DNA of 43,410 nt from Candidatus Avelusimicrobium bubulum (GTDB lineage Bacteria; Elusimicrobiota; Elusimicrobia; Elusimicrobiales; Elusimicrobiaceae): the NCBI GenBank assembly GCA_902798835.1, contig CADBYN010000003.1, forward strand, positions 1 through 43,410, written 5' to 3'. This document shows positions 34,578 through 42,883 of the stretch, one piece after another. The translations under genes and the position numbers were made by a program. A model generated the notes under the pieces. It was given only the letters and a program-made list of their open reading frames with translations. It did no database searches and was not told where the DNA came from. Position 1 is the stretch's first letter; each line of letters starts with the position of its first letter.

Positions 34578-35255
34578 ATGAAGCGCTTATGTGTTTTTTT
34601 CGTTTTTATTCTGCTATCATGCTGCAACATTTGTGTTCACTCTCAACCATTTAAAGGCGGCTTAAGACCCCGTCTAATCACTTCCGCACTACATCCACGA
34701 GTGGCCCTTGCCCGCATTATTGCCAAAAAACGCACTAAAAAGTATCGGCCAATCCATTTTCGTTCATTACCAGTTTCTGACAATTTAAAACGAGCTCCTG
34801 TTTTTCCTTTGTCCTCCCATCCGCACGAAATGTATCGAGGACTGGCTTTGGATTCTCGGGGTAAGGAGTTACGAAACATTGTCCATGAAGGAATGGCGGT
34901 TAAAAAAAGCCACTTCCCTGTTTGGCACGGAACTTATGATGGGAAAAAATACCCGGCAGGCACAAAAGCCTTATTTGCAACTACAGATCCGCTACTAGCT
35001 TCCATTTATGCACAAATGAATCGGTTTCGCGAGGACGAAAATCTTTTCTTACCTGTCGTGCTACATCTAAAACGTGTGGGGAAAGACGTTGACAACGGAA
35101 GAGCGCGTACCATTGAAATTCCGCATGATATTCCTCCTTCTTGGATTGAGAAAATAAGTACTTTGCTTAATGTAGACGGACAACTACGTTGGGGAGAATT
35201 AAAGTTAGATGGGGAAGACGGCTTCCTTTTTACCCCATATCCCTCTCTTCCCTGA
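34578..35255 (+). CDS. Secreted protein of unknown function, ADP-ribosyltransferase-like features possible
   Basis: The start at 34578 gives 225 residues with a hydrophobic signal segment ending in a cysteine-rich LLSCCNIC (1-22). A Lys/Arg-rich region (25-70) and a C-terminal domain (about 85-225) follow. The domain contains EMYRGLAL (Arg about 96), KALFATTDPLLASIYA (about 140-155), PVVLHLKR and a late WGELKLDGED. YRGL, the [ST]-[ST]-DP-x-x-A motif and a late acidic residue resemble ADP-ribosyltransferase folds, but the match is loose and no residue is proven. The gene is otherwise an orphan. Confidence 0.55.
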   Translation: MKRLCVFFVFILLSCCNICVHSQPFKGGLRPRLITSALHPRVALARIIAKKRTKKYRPIHFRSLPVSDNLKRAPVFPLSSHPHEMYRGLALDSRGKELRNIVHEGMAVKKSHFPVWHGTYDGKKYPAGTKALFATTDPLLASIYAQMNRFREDENLFLPVVLHLKRVGKDVDNGRARTIEIPHDIPPSWIEKISTLLNVDGQLRWGELKLDGEDGFLFTPYPSLP

Positions 35256-35269
35256 AAAAGGTTTTTAAA

Positions 35270-35288
35270 ACCCCGCTCTGCGCGGGGT
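35270..35288. terminator. Bidirectional terminator between orphan secreted protein and ankyrin gene
   Basis: CCCCGC (35271-35276) pairs with GCGGGG (35282-35287), flanked by A-rich and TCTCAAATTT sequence. It serves both converging genes; the minus-strand T-tract is the better one. Confidence 0.75.
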
Positions 35289-35295
35289 CTCAAAT

Positions 35296-36111
35296 TTATA
35301 GATTATTTCCTTCGGTACTCATTTGTTTTTCTTGAGGAACAACCTCTCCAGGCTTTTCAACCGGGGCTGATTCCGTCTTTACGTCTGCCGCTTTTTCAAC
35401 CGAAGGCGTATTTTTCGGTTTTTCTTTCTTATCAGTTGCCTTGTTTGCTTTTTCCAAAGTCACTTTCGATTCTTTTGCGGAGGCCGATTTCATAGCATTG
35501 GCAAATTGTTCACGTGCTTCCAAAATTTCCAGCACAAGCATAACCTGACGAAAATCTGCTTTTTCTTGTTCGGTCAGTTTTTCGTTCTCATCCAAAAATG
35601 CCGCAGCCCCTTTTCCATGGGGACCTAATGCTTTGGGACTAGCCTGAGCAATAAGCAGTGTTTTTATGATTTGCGCCGTATTATGCCGTGCCGCATTCAC
35701 TAACGCTTTATCTTTATTTGCTTGTTGTTGCGTGGCCCGATGGCTTTGTTTGGCCAAGGCAATTACTACTTCTGTTGACGGATTATACTTAGCCGCCACA
35801 ACAAGCGGAGTATCCCCCGATTTGTCCGTAGCCAAAGGATCGGCACCCGCCACAATTAACTTATAGATTACCTTCGGCTCCGTAGCGTGATGGGCTGCAT
35901 AAAAAAGTGCTGTTTGGCCCGATTTATCCCGCACGTTTACATCACCCGTGCTTAAAAGTTTTACCGCTTTTTCGGTATCATTTTCTTCGATGGCACGCAT
36001 GAGACGCGTAGCACCGCGCGAATCCACATCTTGTGCAAAATGGCGGTAGAGCAATCCTCCGCTAATCATTCCTATCATCACAGCTATAAAAACCCATGTA
36101 CGTTTGTTCAT
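35296..36111 (-). CDS. Membrane-anchored ankyrin-repeat protein
   Basis: This 271-residue protein has one N-terminal transmembrane helix (about 6-22). Three to four ankyrin repeats follow (about 31-130; GATRLMRAIEENDTEKAVKLL, GQTALFYAAHH, GDTPLVVAA). A helical segment (170-205) and a Lys/Glu/Pro-rich disordered tail (210-271) complete it. The repeats would bind a periplasmic partner; the partner is unknown. The start codon lies 6 nt after an extended -10 with no ribosome-binding site. Confidence 0.8.
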   Translation of the reverse strand: MNKRTWVFIAVMIGMISGGLLYRHFAQDVDSRGATRLMRAIEENDTEKAVKLLSTGDVNVRDKSGQTALFYAAHHATEPKVIYKLIVAGADPLATDKSGDTPLVVAAKYNPSTEVVIALAKQSHRATQQQANKDKALVNAARHNTAQIIKTLLIAQASPKALGPHGKGAAAFLDENEKLTEQEKADFRQVMLVLEILEAREQFANAMKSASAKESKVTLEKANKATDKKEKPKNTPSVEKAADVKTESAPVEKPGEVVPQEKQMSTEGNNL

Positions 36112-36117
36112 AGTTGT

Positions 36118-36126
36118 ATTTTAGCA
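36118..36126 (-). promoter_or_regulatory. Extended -10, predicted leaderless start of the ankyrin gene
   Basis: The minus strand reads TGCTAAAAT, followed by 6 nt and then the ATG at 36111. The predicted first base is the A of the start codon. Confidence 0.5.
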
Positions 36127-36143
36127 CATTGGAACGCACAAAT

Positions 36144-36152
36144 TGCTAAAAT
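36144..36152 (+). promoter_or_regulatory. Extended -10 promoter of lysS
   Basis: TGCTAAAAT lies 31 nt before the lysS ATG, with AGAGG between them. It diverges from the ankyrin promoter, with 17 nt between the two boxes. Confidence 0.55.
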
Positions 36153-36182
36153 ATAGGTAATTACTAATTTAGAGGTATCCTT

Positions 36183-37697
36183 ATGTCTGAACAACAACAC
36201 AACAACACCTTAGACGGTATTATTAAGCAACGTTATGCCGAGGTGGAAGAAATTCGCCAGCTGGGCGTTACCCCCTATCCTAACCGCTGCGAAAAACAAA
36301 TTTCTTGCGCACAGGCTAAAGAACTCACCGAAAACGCAGAAGCCGTAACCGCCGGACGTTTAATGCAAATCCGCTTGATGGGCAAAGCCGCATTTGCACA
36401 CTTGCGTGATTTTACGGGCCGTATTCAACTCTATATAGCTAAGGATAATTTAGGTGAAGAAGCGTATACTTTCTTCAAAAAACATATCGCTGTAGGAGAT
36501 TTTGTTAGCGTAAGCGGACATATCTTTATTACCAAAACCGGGGAGAAAACAATTAAAGTACACAAGATGACTTTACTTTCCAAAGCCATCCGTCCCATGC
36601 CCGAAAAATACCACGGCTTGCAAGATACCGAGGTACGTTTCCGCAAACGCCACTTGGATTTGATTGCCAATGAAGAAGTGAAAGATATTTTTGTAAAACG
36701 CGCCAAAATCATTTCTTCTATCCGCAAGACGCTAGATGAAAAAGGATTTTTGGAAGTGGAAACCCCCATTTTGAACCCGTCCTCCGGCGGGGCTATCGCC
36801 CGTCCTTTTGAGACATATCACAACGCGCTTAAGATGCCGCTTTACATGCGCATTGCTCTAGAATTGCACCACAAACGCTTGATCATCGGCGGGTTGGACC
36901 GCATTTATGAAATCGGGCATATGTTCCGCAACGAAGGGATTGATACTACTCACAACCCCGAATTTACCATGATGGAGCTTTATCAAGCATACGGCGACGT
37001 AAATACCATGGCAGACTTGTTTGATGAAATTTTGGGTAACGCCGCCAAAGCTATTGACGTGGAAAAAGTACAATTCCGCGGCTATGAAGTTGATTTGCGC
37101 CCACCCTACAAACGCCTTTACATTCCCGTGGCATGGCAAGAGAAATTCGGCCGCGACATCCACGAAGTGCTAGATGGCCGCAAATTTAACCGCGCCAAAC
37201 TCGAAGAAGTGGCGCGCGAACAGGGTGTCAAATTCTCCGCAGACGATAGTGACAGTGCCATCTTCGATGAACTCTTTGAAGGTAAATTGTTGGCCGATTA
37301 TCACAACCCAGTGATTGCGTTGGATTATCCCACCGCTGTGAGCCCGTTCTCTAAGACAAAACCTGGCGATCCGGAACTGGTAGAACGCTTTGAAGTTTTT
37401 GTTAATGGACAAGAACTCGGTAATGCTTACACTGAGCTGAACGATCCGGCCGATCAGCTACAACGTCTTAAAGATCAGGCTGCCGCCAAAGCAATCGCCA
37501 AAGGCGAAGATGCTGAAAATGCTGATATTTTGGACGCCGATTATATTGAAGCGATGGAATCGGGTATGCCGCCAACAGGTGGTATGGGTATTGGTATTGA
37601 TCGCATTATCATGATGCTTACCGGCCAAGATTCCATCCGTGAAATTATTTTCTTCCCTACGCTTAAAAAACTAGACGAAGAAAAAGAAGAAAAATAA
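36183..37697 (+). CDS. lysS: Lysyl-tRNA synthetase (class II)
   Basis: This 504-residue enzyme charges tRNA-Lys. An OB-fold anticodon-binding domain (about 50-170, AGRLMQIRLMGKAAFAHLRD) precedes the class II catalytic core. The core has motif 1 near FLEVETPILNPSSGGAIARPF, motif 2 (MFRNEGIDTTHNPEFTMMELY) and motif 3 (PPTGGMGIGIDRIIMMLTG). The N-terminus matches LysS length. It has its own promoter and terminator. Confidence 0.97.
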   Translation: MSEQQHNNTLDGIIKQRYAEVEEIRQLGVTPYPNRCEKQISCAQAKELTENAEAVTAGRLMQIRLMGKAAFAHLRDFTGRIQLYIAKDNLGEEAYTFFKKHIAVGDFVSVSGHIFITKTGEKTIKVHKMTLLSKAIRPMPEKYHGLQDTEVRFRKRHLDLIANEEVKDIFVKRAKIISSIRKTLDEKGFLEVETPILNPSSGGAIARPFETYHNALKMPLYMRIALELHHKRLIIGGLDRIYEIGHMFRNEGIDTTHNPEFTMMELYQAYGDVNTMADLFDEILGNAAKAIDVEKVQFRGYEVDLRPPYKRLYIPVAWQEKFGRDIHEVLDGRKFNRAKLEEVAREQGVKFSADDSDSAIFDELFEGKLLADYHNPVIALDYPTAVSPFSKTKPGDPELVERFEVFVNGQELGNAYTELNDPADQLQRLKDQAAAKAIAKGEDAENADILDADYIEAMESGMPPTGGMGIGIDRIIMMLTGQDSIREIIFFPTLKKLDEEKEEK

Positions 37698-37713
37698 TTT
37701 CTGTTTATCACAC

Positions 37714-37742
37714 AAAACCCCCGGTATAGACCGGGGGGTTTT
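37714..37742. terminator. Bidirectional terminator between lysS and the Sel1 gene
   Basis: CCCCCGG (37718-37724) pairs with CCGGGGG (37731-37737), with a 6-nt loop, AAAA on the left and TTTT on the right. Confidence 0.9.
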
Positions 37743-37764
37743 ATTGTTCAAACCTTTAAACAAT

Positions 37765-38367
37765 TTATTTTCCTTTGCGCCCTTCTAATTTTTTACGGGC
37801 CAACGGCTCGCCTTGTTTGGCCGCCATTATATAATAGCGTAGCGCCTCTTCCTCGTTCTTTTCTACGCCCACACCACGCTCATATAAGTCTGCGAGCAAT
37901 GTTTGCGCCAGGGGGCTTTTTTCATCGGCAGCCGTCTTTAAAATTTGTGCCCCGCGTGTTTCATCTTTTTCGGTGCCAGTCCCCTGTAAATAGCACACGG
38001 CCAGATTCACGCGGGCTTCAAAATCACCCGTTTTGGCCGCTTCTTGATAGCAATAAAAAGCTTTCTCGGGGCTTTTCTCGCAGCCTTTCCCTTCATTATA
38101 AAGCCCCGCCAAGGCTACCATGGCCCGCACATTGCCCTGCTTGGCGGAAGTATCAAACCAATTGAAAGCTTGCACAAAATCCTGCTTAACTTGTTTACCT
38201 TGATAATAAAAGTAGCCCATATCATACTGAGCTTTGGCGTTACCGGCGGCAGCTAATTTAAGCGTTTTGTCAAAAGGCTTGGCCGAAAACTTACGCAAGA
38301 AAAACCAAGCAAGCGCCAAAATAAAAATAAGGGTGATGCCCATATTGGTTTCGATCATCGGTTCCAT
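37765..38367 (-). CDS. Membrane-anchored Sel1-like repeat protein
   Basis: This 200-residue protein has an N-terminal transmembrane helix (about 9-24) and four Sel1-like repeats (about 35-185) of the form A..G...A...L...Y..G.GV.K (for example AQTLLADLYERGVGVEKNEEEALRYY). The repeats form an alpha-solenoid for protein binding in the periplasm or at the inner face. AGGAGA precedes the ATG. It follows the lolD gene by 8 nt on the same strand, so it may be co-transcribed. Confidence 0.85.
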   Translation of the reverse strand: MEPMIETNMGITLIFILALAWFFLRKFSAKPFDKTLKLAAAGNAKAQYDMGYFYYQGKQVKQDFVQAFNWFDTSAKQGNVRAMVALAGLYNEGKGCEKSPEKAFYCYQEAAKTGDFEARVNLAVCYLQGTGTEKDETRGAQILKTAADEKSPLAQTLLADLYERGVGVEKNEEEALRYYIMAAKQGEPLARKKLEGRKGK

Positions 38368-38375
38368 AGTGTCTC

Positions 38376-39041
38376 CTATTTTGTTTTAACAAGATGTCTA
38401 TCTTGCAAGGTATATACTTCGTCCGCAAAATCGGCTGCGTGCACGTCATGCGTGACCATTAAAATCGTCAGGTTTTCTTCCCGGCTCATGCGCGCAAAAT
38501 CTTCAAACACTTGCACTTTGCGCTGTGCGTCCAAATTTCCGGTGGGCTCGTCGGCCAGGAGCACCAAGGGACTATTGCAAAGAGCACGCGCAATGCTGGC
38601 ACGCTGTTTTTCCCCGCCGGAAAGATCGGCCGGAAGTTTATGTATCATCTCCCCCAAGCCAAAACGCTCCAAAAGTTTTTGTGCTTTTTTTACGTTAGAT
38701 TTACCGCGCATACGAGCCGGCATATCTACGTTTTCCAAAAGTGAAAATTCCGGCAACAAACCGTCAAACTGAAACACAAATCCCATTTTAGTAAGCCGCA
38801 ATTTAGAGCGGGCCGCCTCACTTTTTAGCGCGGTAATTTCTTTCCCATCCACGTAAATCTTACCCGAAGTGGGAGCATCGAGCATAGCGATTAAATTGAG
38901 CAGCGTGCTCTTGCCTGAACCGCTGGGTCCCAAAAGCACCGTAAATTTGCCGCGCGCAAAAGTGAGCGATACGTCTTCCAGTACGCGTAGATATTCTTTA
39001 CCTTGTCCATAAATTTTAGTCACGTGTTTAAGTTCAATCAT
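38376..39041 (-). CDS. lolD: Lipoprotein-releasing ABC transporter ATPase LolD
   Basis: This 221-residue ABC ATPase energises release of outer-membrane lipoproteins. Walker A is GPSGSGKS (38-45), the signature LSGGEKQR (140-147) and Walker B with D164-E165 (LLADEPTGNLD). The start MIELKHVTKIYG at 39041 is one base from the lolC stop; an upstream ATG inside lolC would add 12 residues and is less likely. Its neighbour lolC supports the assignment over MacB or FtsE. Confidence 0.92.
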   Translation of the reverse strand: MIELKHVTKIYGQGKEYLRVLEDVSLTFARGKFTVLLGPSGSGKSTLLNLIAMLDAPTSGKIYVDGKEITALKSEAARSKLRLTKMGFVFQFDGLLPEFSLLENVDMPARMRGKSNVKKAQKLLERFGLGEMIHKLPADLSGGEKQRASIARALCNSPLVLLADEPTGNLDAQRKVQVFEDFARMSREENLTILMVTHDVHAADFADEVYTLQDRHLVKTK

Positions 39042-39042
39042 A

Positions 39043-40263
39043 TCATCCGTACCGTATCGCATCCGCGGGGTGCACACGCGAGGCTTTTAGCGCCGGGTAC
39101 AACCCCGCTACAAAACAAATCAAATAGCTGCCACCTACAACCGCCAAAATATCACCCCATTGCATCCGCACGGGAACTTTTGTCAAGTAATAGATATCGC
39201 CAGGCAACTCCACAATGTTAAACGTGGCAATAATCCAACATAACAAACAGGCAAGCAAAATCCCCAATACAATACCCAAGGTAGCAATCACCATGGCTTC
39301 CCACATAAAAATACTGCGAATCATTTTAGGGCTTGCACCGATGGCGCGCATAATGCCGATGTCGCGCAGTTTTTCGGTACCTAACAAAATTAAGTTGCTG
39401 GCAATATTGAGTGACGCCACACCGATAATTAAAAATAGGATGATAAACATCATTGTTTTTTCCAACTTGAGCGCGGCATAGAGCGTACTGTTCATTTCAG
39501 CAAACGTACGCACCGCGTATCCGTGGCCAATAGCATCGGAAATTTTTTGCGCCGCTTTCTGGGCAGTATTAATGTTATGTAATTTTACCGCCACCCCAGT
39601 CGTTCCTTGTTTAAGACCAAAGAAATCACTGGCGTGCGGCAAAAGTGTATAAACAATGGTGTTATCAAACTCGTAATAGCCGGTTTTTAAGAGCCCGCTA
39701 ATGCGAAATTTCTTCATTTTAGGGAACATCCCTGCCGATGTAGAAATGGATTGCGGGGAAATCAACACTACCTCATCGCCAACATCCGCACCGATACTAA
39801 ACGCCAGCTCTGTGCCTAGCACTAAAGGAGCGGGGGCGTTTTCTCCCCAGTCAGTCGGCTCAAATGTCCCTTCCGTTATAGAATCTGCCAAATTGTTAAT
39901 TTTTTGCTCTTGTTTGGGATCCAAGCCGCGTATAATGACTCCTACGCTCTGCCCGTTATGTGTTAAAATGGCTTGCCCGTAAATGTGCGGGGCTGCGGCT
40001 GCCACATCGGGAATTTGTTCAATAAGCGCAATATTCTTTTTGTAAACTTCCGGGCTCATCTGCCCAAAAACAAGAATATGACTCTGCGCGCCGATGACTT
40101 TATCTTTGATATCCGTTTGAAAACCGTTCATCACAGAAAGCGTAGTAATTAACGCGGCTACGCCCACACTAACCCCCGCCACACCGATAAGCGTGGTGAT
40201 AAATGCAAACAAACCTTGGCGACGAGTTAAGTAGCGCGTAGCTACGGAACGGGCAAAATTCAT
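39043..40263 (-). CDS. lolC: Lipoprotein-releasing permease LolC/LolE
   Basis: This 406-residue inner membrane protein has one N-terminal helix (about 22-46), a large periplasmic domain with QSHILVFGQM and PLVLGTELA, and three C-terminal helices (about 270-400; FILLFLIIG...IGIMRAIGASPKMI). With LolD it extracts lipoproteins and hands them to LolA. Only one LolC/E protein is present, which fits a homodimeric (LolF-like) arrangement. A second in-frame ATG at 40269 lies directly against the -10 box and is less likely. Confidence 0.9.
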   Translation of the reverse strand: MNFARSVATRYLTRRQGLFAFITTLIGVAGVSVGVAALITTLSVMNGFQTDIKDKVIGAQSHILVFGQMSPEVYKKNIALIEQIPDVAAAAPHIYGQAILTHNGQSVGVIIRGLDPKQEQKINNLADSITEGTFEPTDWGENAPAPLVLGTELAFSIGADVGDEVVLISPQSISTSAGMFPKMKKFRISGLLKTGYYEFDNTIVYTLLPHASDFFGLKQGTTGVAVKLHNINTAQKAAQKISDAIGHGYAVRTFAEMNSTLYAALKLEKTMMFIILFLIIGVASLNIASNLILLGTEKLRDIGIMRAIGASPKMIRSIFMWEAMVIATLGIVLGILLACLLCWIIATFNIVELPGDIYYLTKVPVRMQWGDILAVVGGSYLICFVAGLYPALKASRVHPADAIRYG

Positions 40264-40269
40264 AGACAT

Positions 40270-40278
40270 ATTGTAGCA
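40270..40278 (-). promoter_or_regulatory. Extended -10, predicted leaderless start of lolC
   Basis: The minus strand reads TGCTACAAT, followed by ATGTCT and the ATG at 40263. The predicted first base is the A of the second ATG. Confidence 0.5.
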
Positions 40279-40310
40279 AAAAAGCGAATAATGCGGGAAA
40301 GCCCCTTTTA

Positions 40311-40919
40311 TTACCACTTTTCGATAAATGCGTGTCTTTCGGGAACGGACTGTGCCTTGGCTCGGTTCAAAAACTCCTGCCAACGCTTATCAATACTGCG
40401 CAGGCGTACACCTTCGACCCAATAAGCTAGCGGAATACGCGCAGCATTGCCCAAATCATTGACTAAAAACGGACGATAATTCCCGGCGTTATCTTTTTGA
40501 AATAAAATATTTTCGGGATAAATAGCCAAACAAAGGACTTGTTCTTCACGAATTTTTTGTTTCAATACCAGCATGGCTTGTTGGATGAGCGAATCTAGTT
40601 GCGCATTAGCAGCAGCGGTTTCCAACCATGTTTTTAAACTCAAGCACGGCGTATCATCGGCATTTTTCAAAAAATCTACCACATACCCTTCCCCTAAACT
40701 TGTTTGCACCGTTCCGTAAAATCGCGGTAAGATTGTACTGATATGTTTGCGACGATATCCCCCCGAGAGGTATTTTACTTCACGGTTTAAATCGCGTTTA
40801 CCCAGCTCATTATATGCCACTTTCACACAGAGCGACGGATCTTGTGGATGCACAAAACATTTCTTATGCGTACCCTTCCCAATTAAAACCGCGTTGGATA
40901 GATCTAAAATATTTCTCAT
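40311..40919 (-). CDS. yrbL: YrbL-like protein kinase-fold protein
   Basis: This 202-residue protein matches enterobacterial YrbL throughout: GKGTHKKCFVHPQDPSLCVKVAY, NREVKYL, LPRFYGTVQTSLGEGYVVDF, LAIYPENILF and NDLGNAARIPL. YrbL is a kinase-like protein of unclear activity known as a PhoP-regulated gene in Enterobacteriaceae. The ATP-site Lys (CVKVAY) and the catalytic-loop-like YPENIL and NDLGN positions are retained. It overlaps nadE by 4 nt. Confidence 0.82.
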   Translation of the reverse strand: MRNILDLSNAVLIGKGTHKKCFVHPQDPSLCVKVAYNELGKRDLNREVKYLSGGYRRKHISTILPRFYGTVQTSLGEGYVVDFLKNADDTPCLSLKTWLETAAANAQLDSLIQQAMLVLKQKIREEQVLCLAIYPENILFQKDNAGNYRPFLVNDLGNAARIPLAYWVEGVRLRSIDKRWQEFLNRAKAQSVPERHAFIEKW

Positions 40920-42844
40920 TTATCCACTCCTTCTAAAAATGCGGCTACATTGGCATCACTGGGCATACGCCAGTCGCCACGCGGAGAAAGCGCCACCGAG
41001 CCTACCTTTGGCCCATCCGGCATGCACGAACGCTTAAATTGCTGAGCAAAAAAACGTTTAAAAAATACTGCCAGCCATTTTTTAATTTCAGCAGTTTTAA
41101 ATTGCCCCGCAAATGCGTGCTGCGCTAAAAATAAAATTTTCTGTGCGCTAAATCCACACCGCACAAAGTAATACAAAAAGAAATCGTGCAGCTTGTACGG
41201 CCCTACCAGGTCTTCCGTCTTCTGCGCGATACGTCCCTGTTTATCGGCAGGTAATAATTCCGGGCTGATGGGCGTAGCTACTACGTCTGCCAATACTTTT
41301 TGCGTTTTTGTATCGGTTGTTTCGTGCGTGGCCACCCACTGCACCAGTGATTTCACCAGTGTCTTAGGTACACCGCAATTGACGCCATACATAGACATAT
41401 GATCGCCATTGTACGTAGCCCAGCCAAGCGCGCTTTCGGATAAATCCCCCGTGCCAATCACGATTCCGCCCGTTTGATTGGCTACATCCATTAAAATTTG
41501 CGTCCGCTCGCGCGCTTGGACATTTTCGTACGTAGTATCGTGTCTTTTAGTATCGTGTCCAATATCTTTAAAATGCTGTTCGCACGCTTTCTTAATGGAA
41601 ATTTCTTTGATGGTAACGCCTAATTGTTTCATTAGCGCAAGTGCGTTTTTATAGGTGCGATCCGTCGTGCCGAAGCCTGGCATAGTAATGCCGACAATCT
41701 GCTTGTGTGGAAATTTTAATTTATCCATCGTACGCGCTGCTACTAAGAGCGCAAGCGTGGAATCTAACCCGCCGGAAATCCCCACCACCGCAGTTTTAGC
41801 GTGTGCAGCCAAAAAGCGCGTGGCCAGGCCGGTTACTTGGATATTAAAAATTTCGGCACAATGCTCGTCTAACTTTTCCCCTTGTGGCACAAACGGCAAC
41901 GGATCTACCTTGCGTGTAAGTTTTGTCACGGCCGCTACGGGCTGATTAATTTCAACTACTTCGTACGGAGCCGCGGTTTCCAAGGCACTATCCGTACGGA
42001 AAGAGGTATTGGCGGCGCGCTCGTTGCGTAGGCGTTCTACATCGATTTCTGCGCTCACCAATTGTGCTTGCATAGAAAAACGTTGCGAAACAGCCAACTC
42101 ATGCCCATTTTCAAAAATTAGCGCGTTACTGCCAAAAACCACATCGGTGGTAGACTCGCCAAAACCGCACGAAGCATACACATAGCCACACAAACCTCGT
42201 GCTGATTGCTGCGCCACTAGTCGGCGAACATAGTCGTGTTTGGCAACCAGCGCATTACTGGCCGACAAATTGAAAATCACATCCGCGCCCTGTAAAACTG
42301 CCATTGAGGAAGGCGGTACAACAGCCCACAAATCCTCGCAAATTTCTACCCCAAATTTAAGGCCGCCCGCCTGAAAAATCAGATCCGTTCCAGCCGGTAC
42401 GGTTTGGCCACACAAGGTTACTTCTTCGGCAGAAAATGCCATAGTGCGCACAAACCAGCGCCCTTCATAAAATTCATGATAGTTGGGCAGATAAGTTTTA
42501 GGGACAACGCCGCAAATCTGCCCTTTGTAACATATAGCTGCCGCATTTAAAAGTACCATCCCCGCGCGTACGGGAAGCCCAACCATATACACCACATCCA
42601 GCGTTTTAGTTTGCGTAAGGAGTTTAGCCAAGGCATTTTCGGCAGCGTCTAATAAAGCGGGTTTTAAAAATAAATCCCCGCACGTATATCCTGTAAGGCC
42701 TAATTCCGGAAATACAACAGTGCGTACGCCCTCTTTGGCCGCCTGCTTAAGTTGCGCGAGCATTTGCTGCGCGTTATACGCAGGGTCTGCTACGTGTACC
42801 GTAGGAATAGACGCTGCTACTTTTACAAAACCAAAATTTTTCAT
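40916..42844 (-). CDS. nadE: Glutamine-dependent NAD+ synthetase
   Basis: This 642-residue enzyme amidates nicotinate adenine dinucleotide to NAD+. The N-terminal nitrilase-type glutaminase has the E47-K116-C169 triad (FPELGLTGY, VPKTYLPNYHEF, VEICEDLW), and the C-terminal synthetase has the ATP-PPi loop SGGLDS (357-362) and GTGDLSE. The ATG at 42844 has AAGGAG at good spacing; a GTG 6 nt upstream touches that site and is rejected. Confidence 0.96.
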   Translation of the reverse strand: MKNFGFVKVAASIPTVHVADPAYNAQQMLAQLKQAAKEGVRTVVFPELGLTGYTCGDLFLKPALLDAAENALAKLLTQTKTLDVVYMVGLPVRAGMVLLNAAAICYKGQICGVVPKTYLPNYHEFYEGRWFVRTMAFSAEEVTLCGQTVPAGTDLIFQAGGLKFGVEICEDLWAVVPPSSMAVLQGADVIFNLSASNALVAKHDYVRRLVAQQSARGLCGYVYASCGFGESTTDVVFGSNALIFENGHELAVSQRFSMQAQLVSAEIDVERLRNERAANTSFRTDSALETAAPYEVVEINQPVAAVTKLTRKVDPLPFVPQGEKLDEHCAEIFNIQVTGLATRFLAAHAKTAVVGISGGLDSTLALLVAARTMDKLKFPHKQIVGITMPGFGTTDRTYKNALALMKQLGVTIKEISIKKACEQHFKDIGHDTKRHDTTYENVQARERTQILMDVANQTGGIVIGTGDLSESALGWATYNGDHMSMYGVNCGVPKTLVKSLVQWVATHETTDTKTQKVLADVVATPISPELLPADKQGRIAQKTEDLVGPYKLHDFFLYYFVRCGFSAQKILFLAQHAFAGQFKTAEIKKWLAVFFKRFFAQQFKRSCMPDGPKVGSVALSPRGDWRMPSDANVAAFLEGVDK

Positions 42845-42871
42845 AGACACTCCTTACGCCGGGATACTTCT

Positions 42872-42877
42872 ATTTTA
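42872..42877 (-). promoter_or_regulatory. Possible -10 of nadE
   Basis: The minus strand reads TATAAAAT, directly after the P-type ATPase stop and about 28 nt before the nadE ATG. No TG or -35 supports it, so nadE may instead be transcribed from upstream. Confidence 0.3.
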
Positions 42878-42883
42878 TAATTT

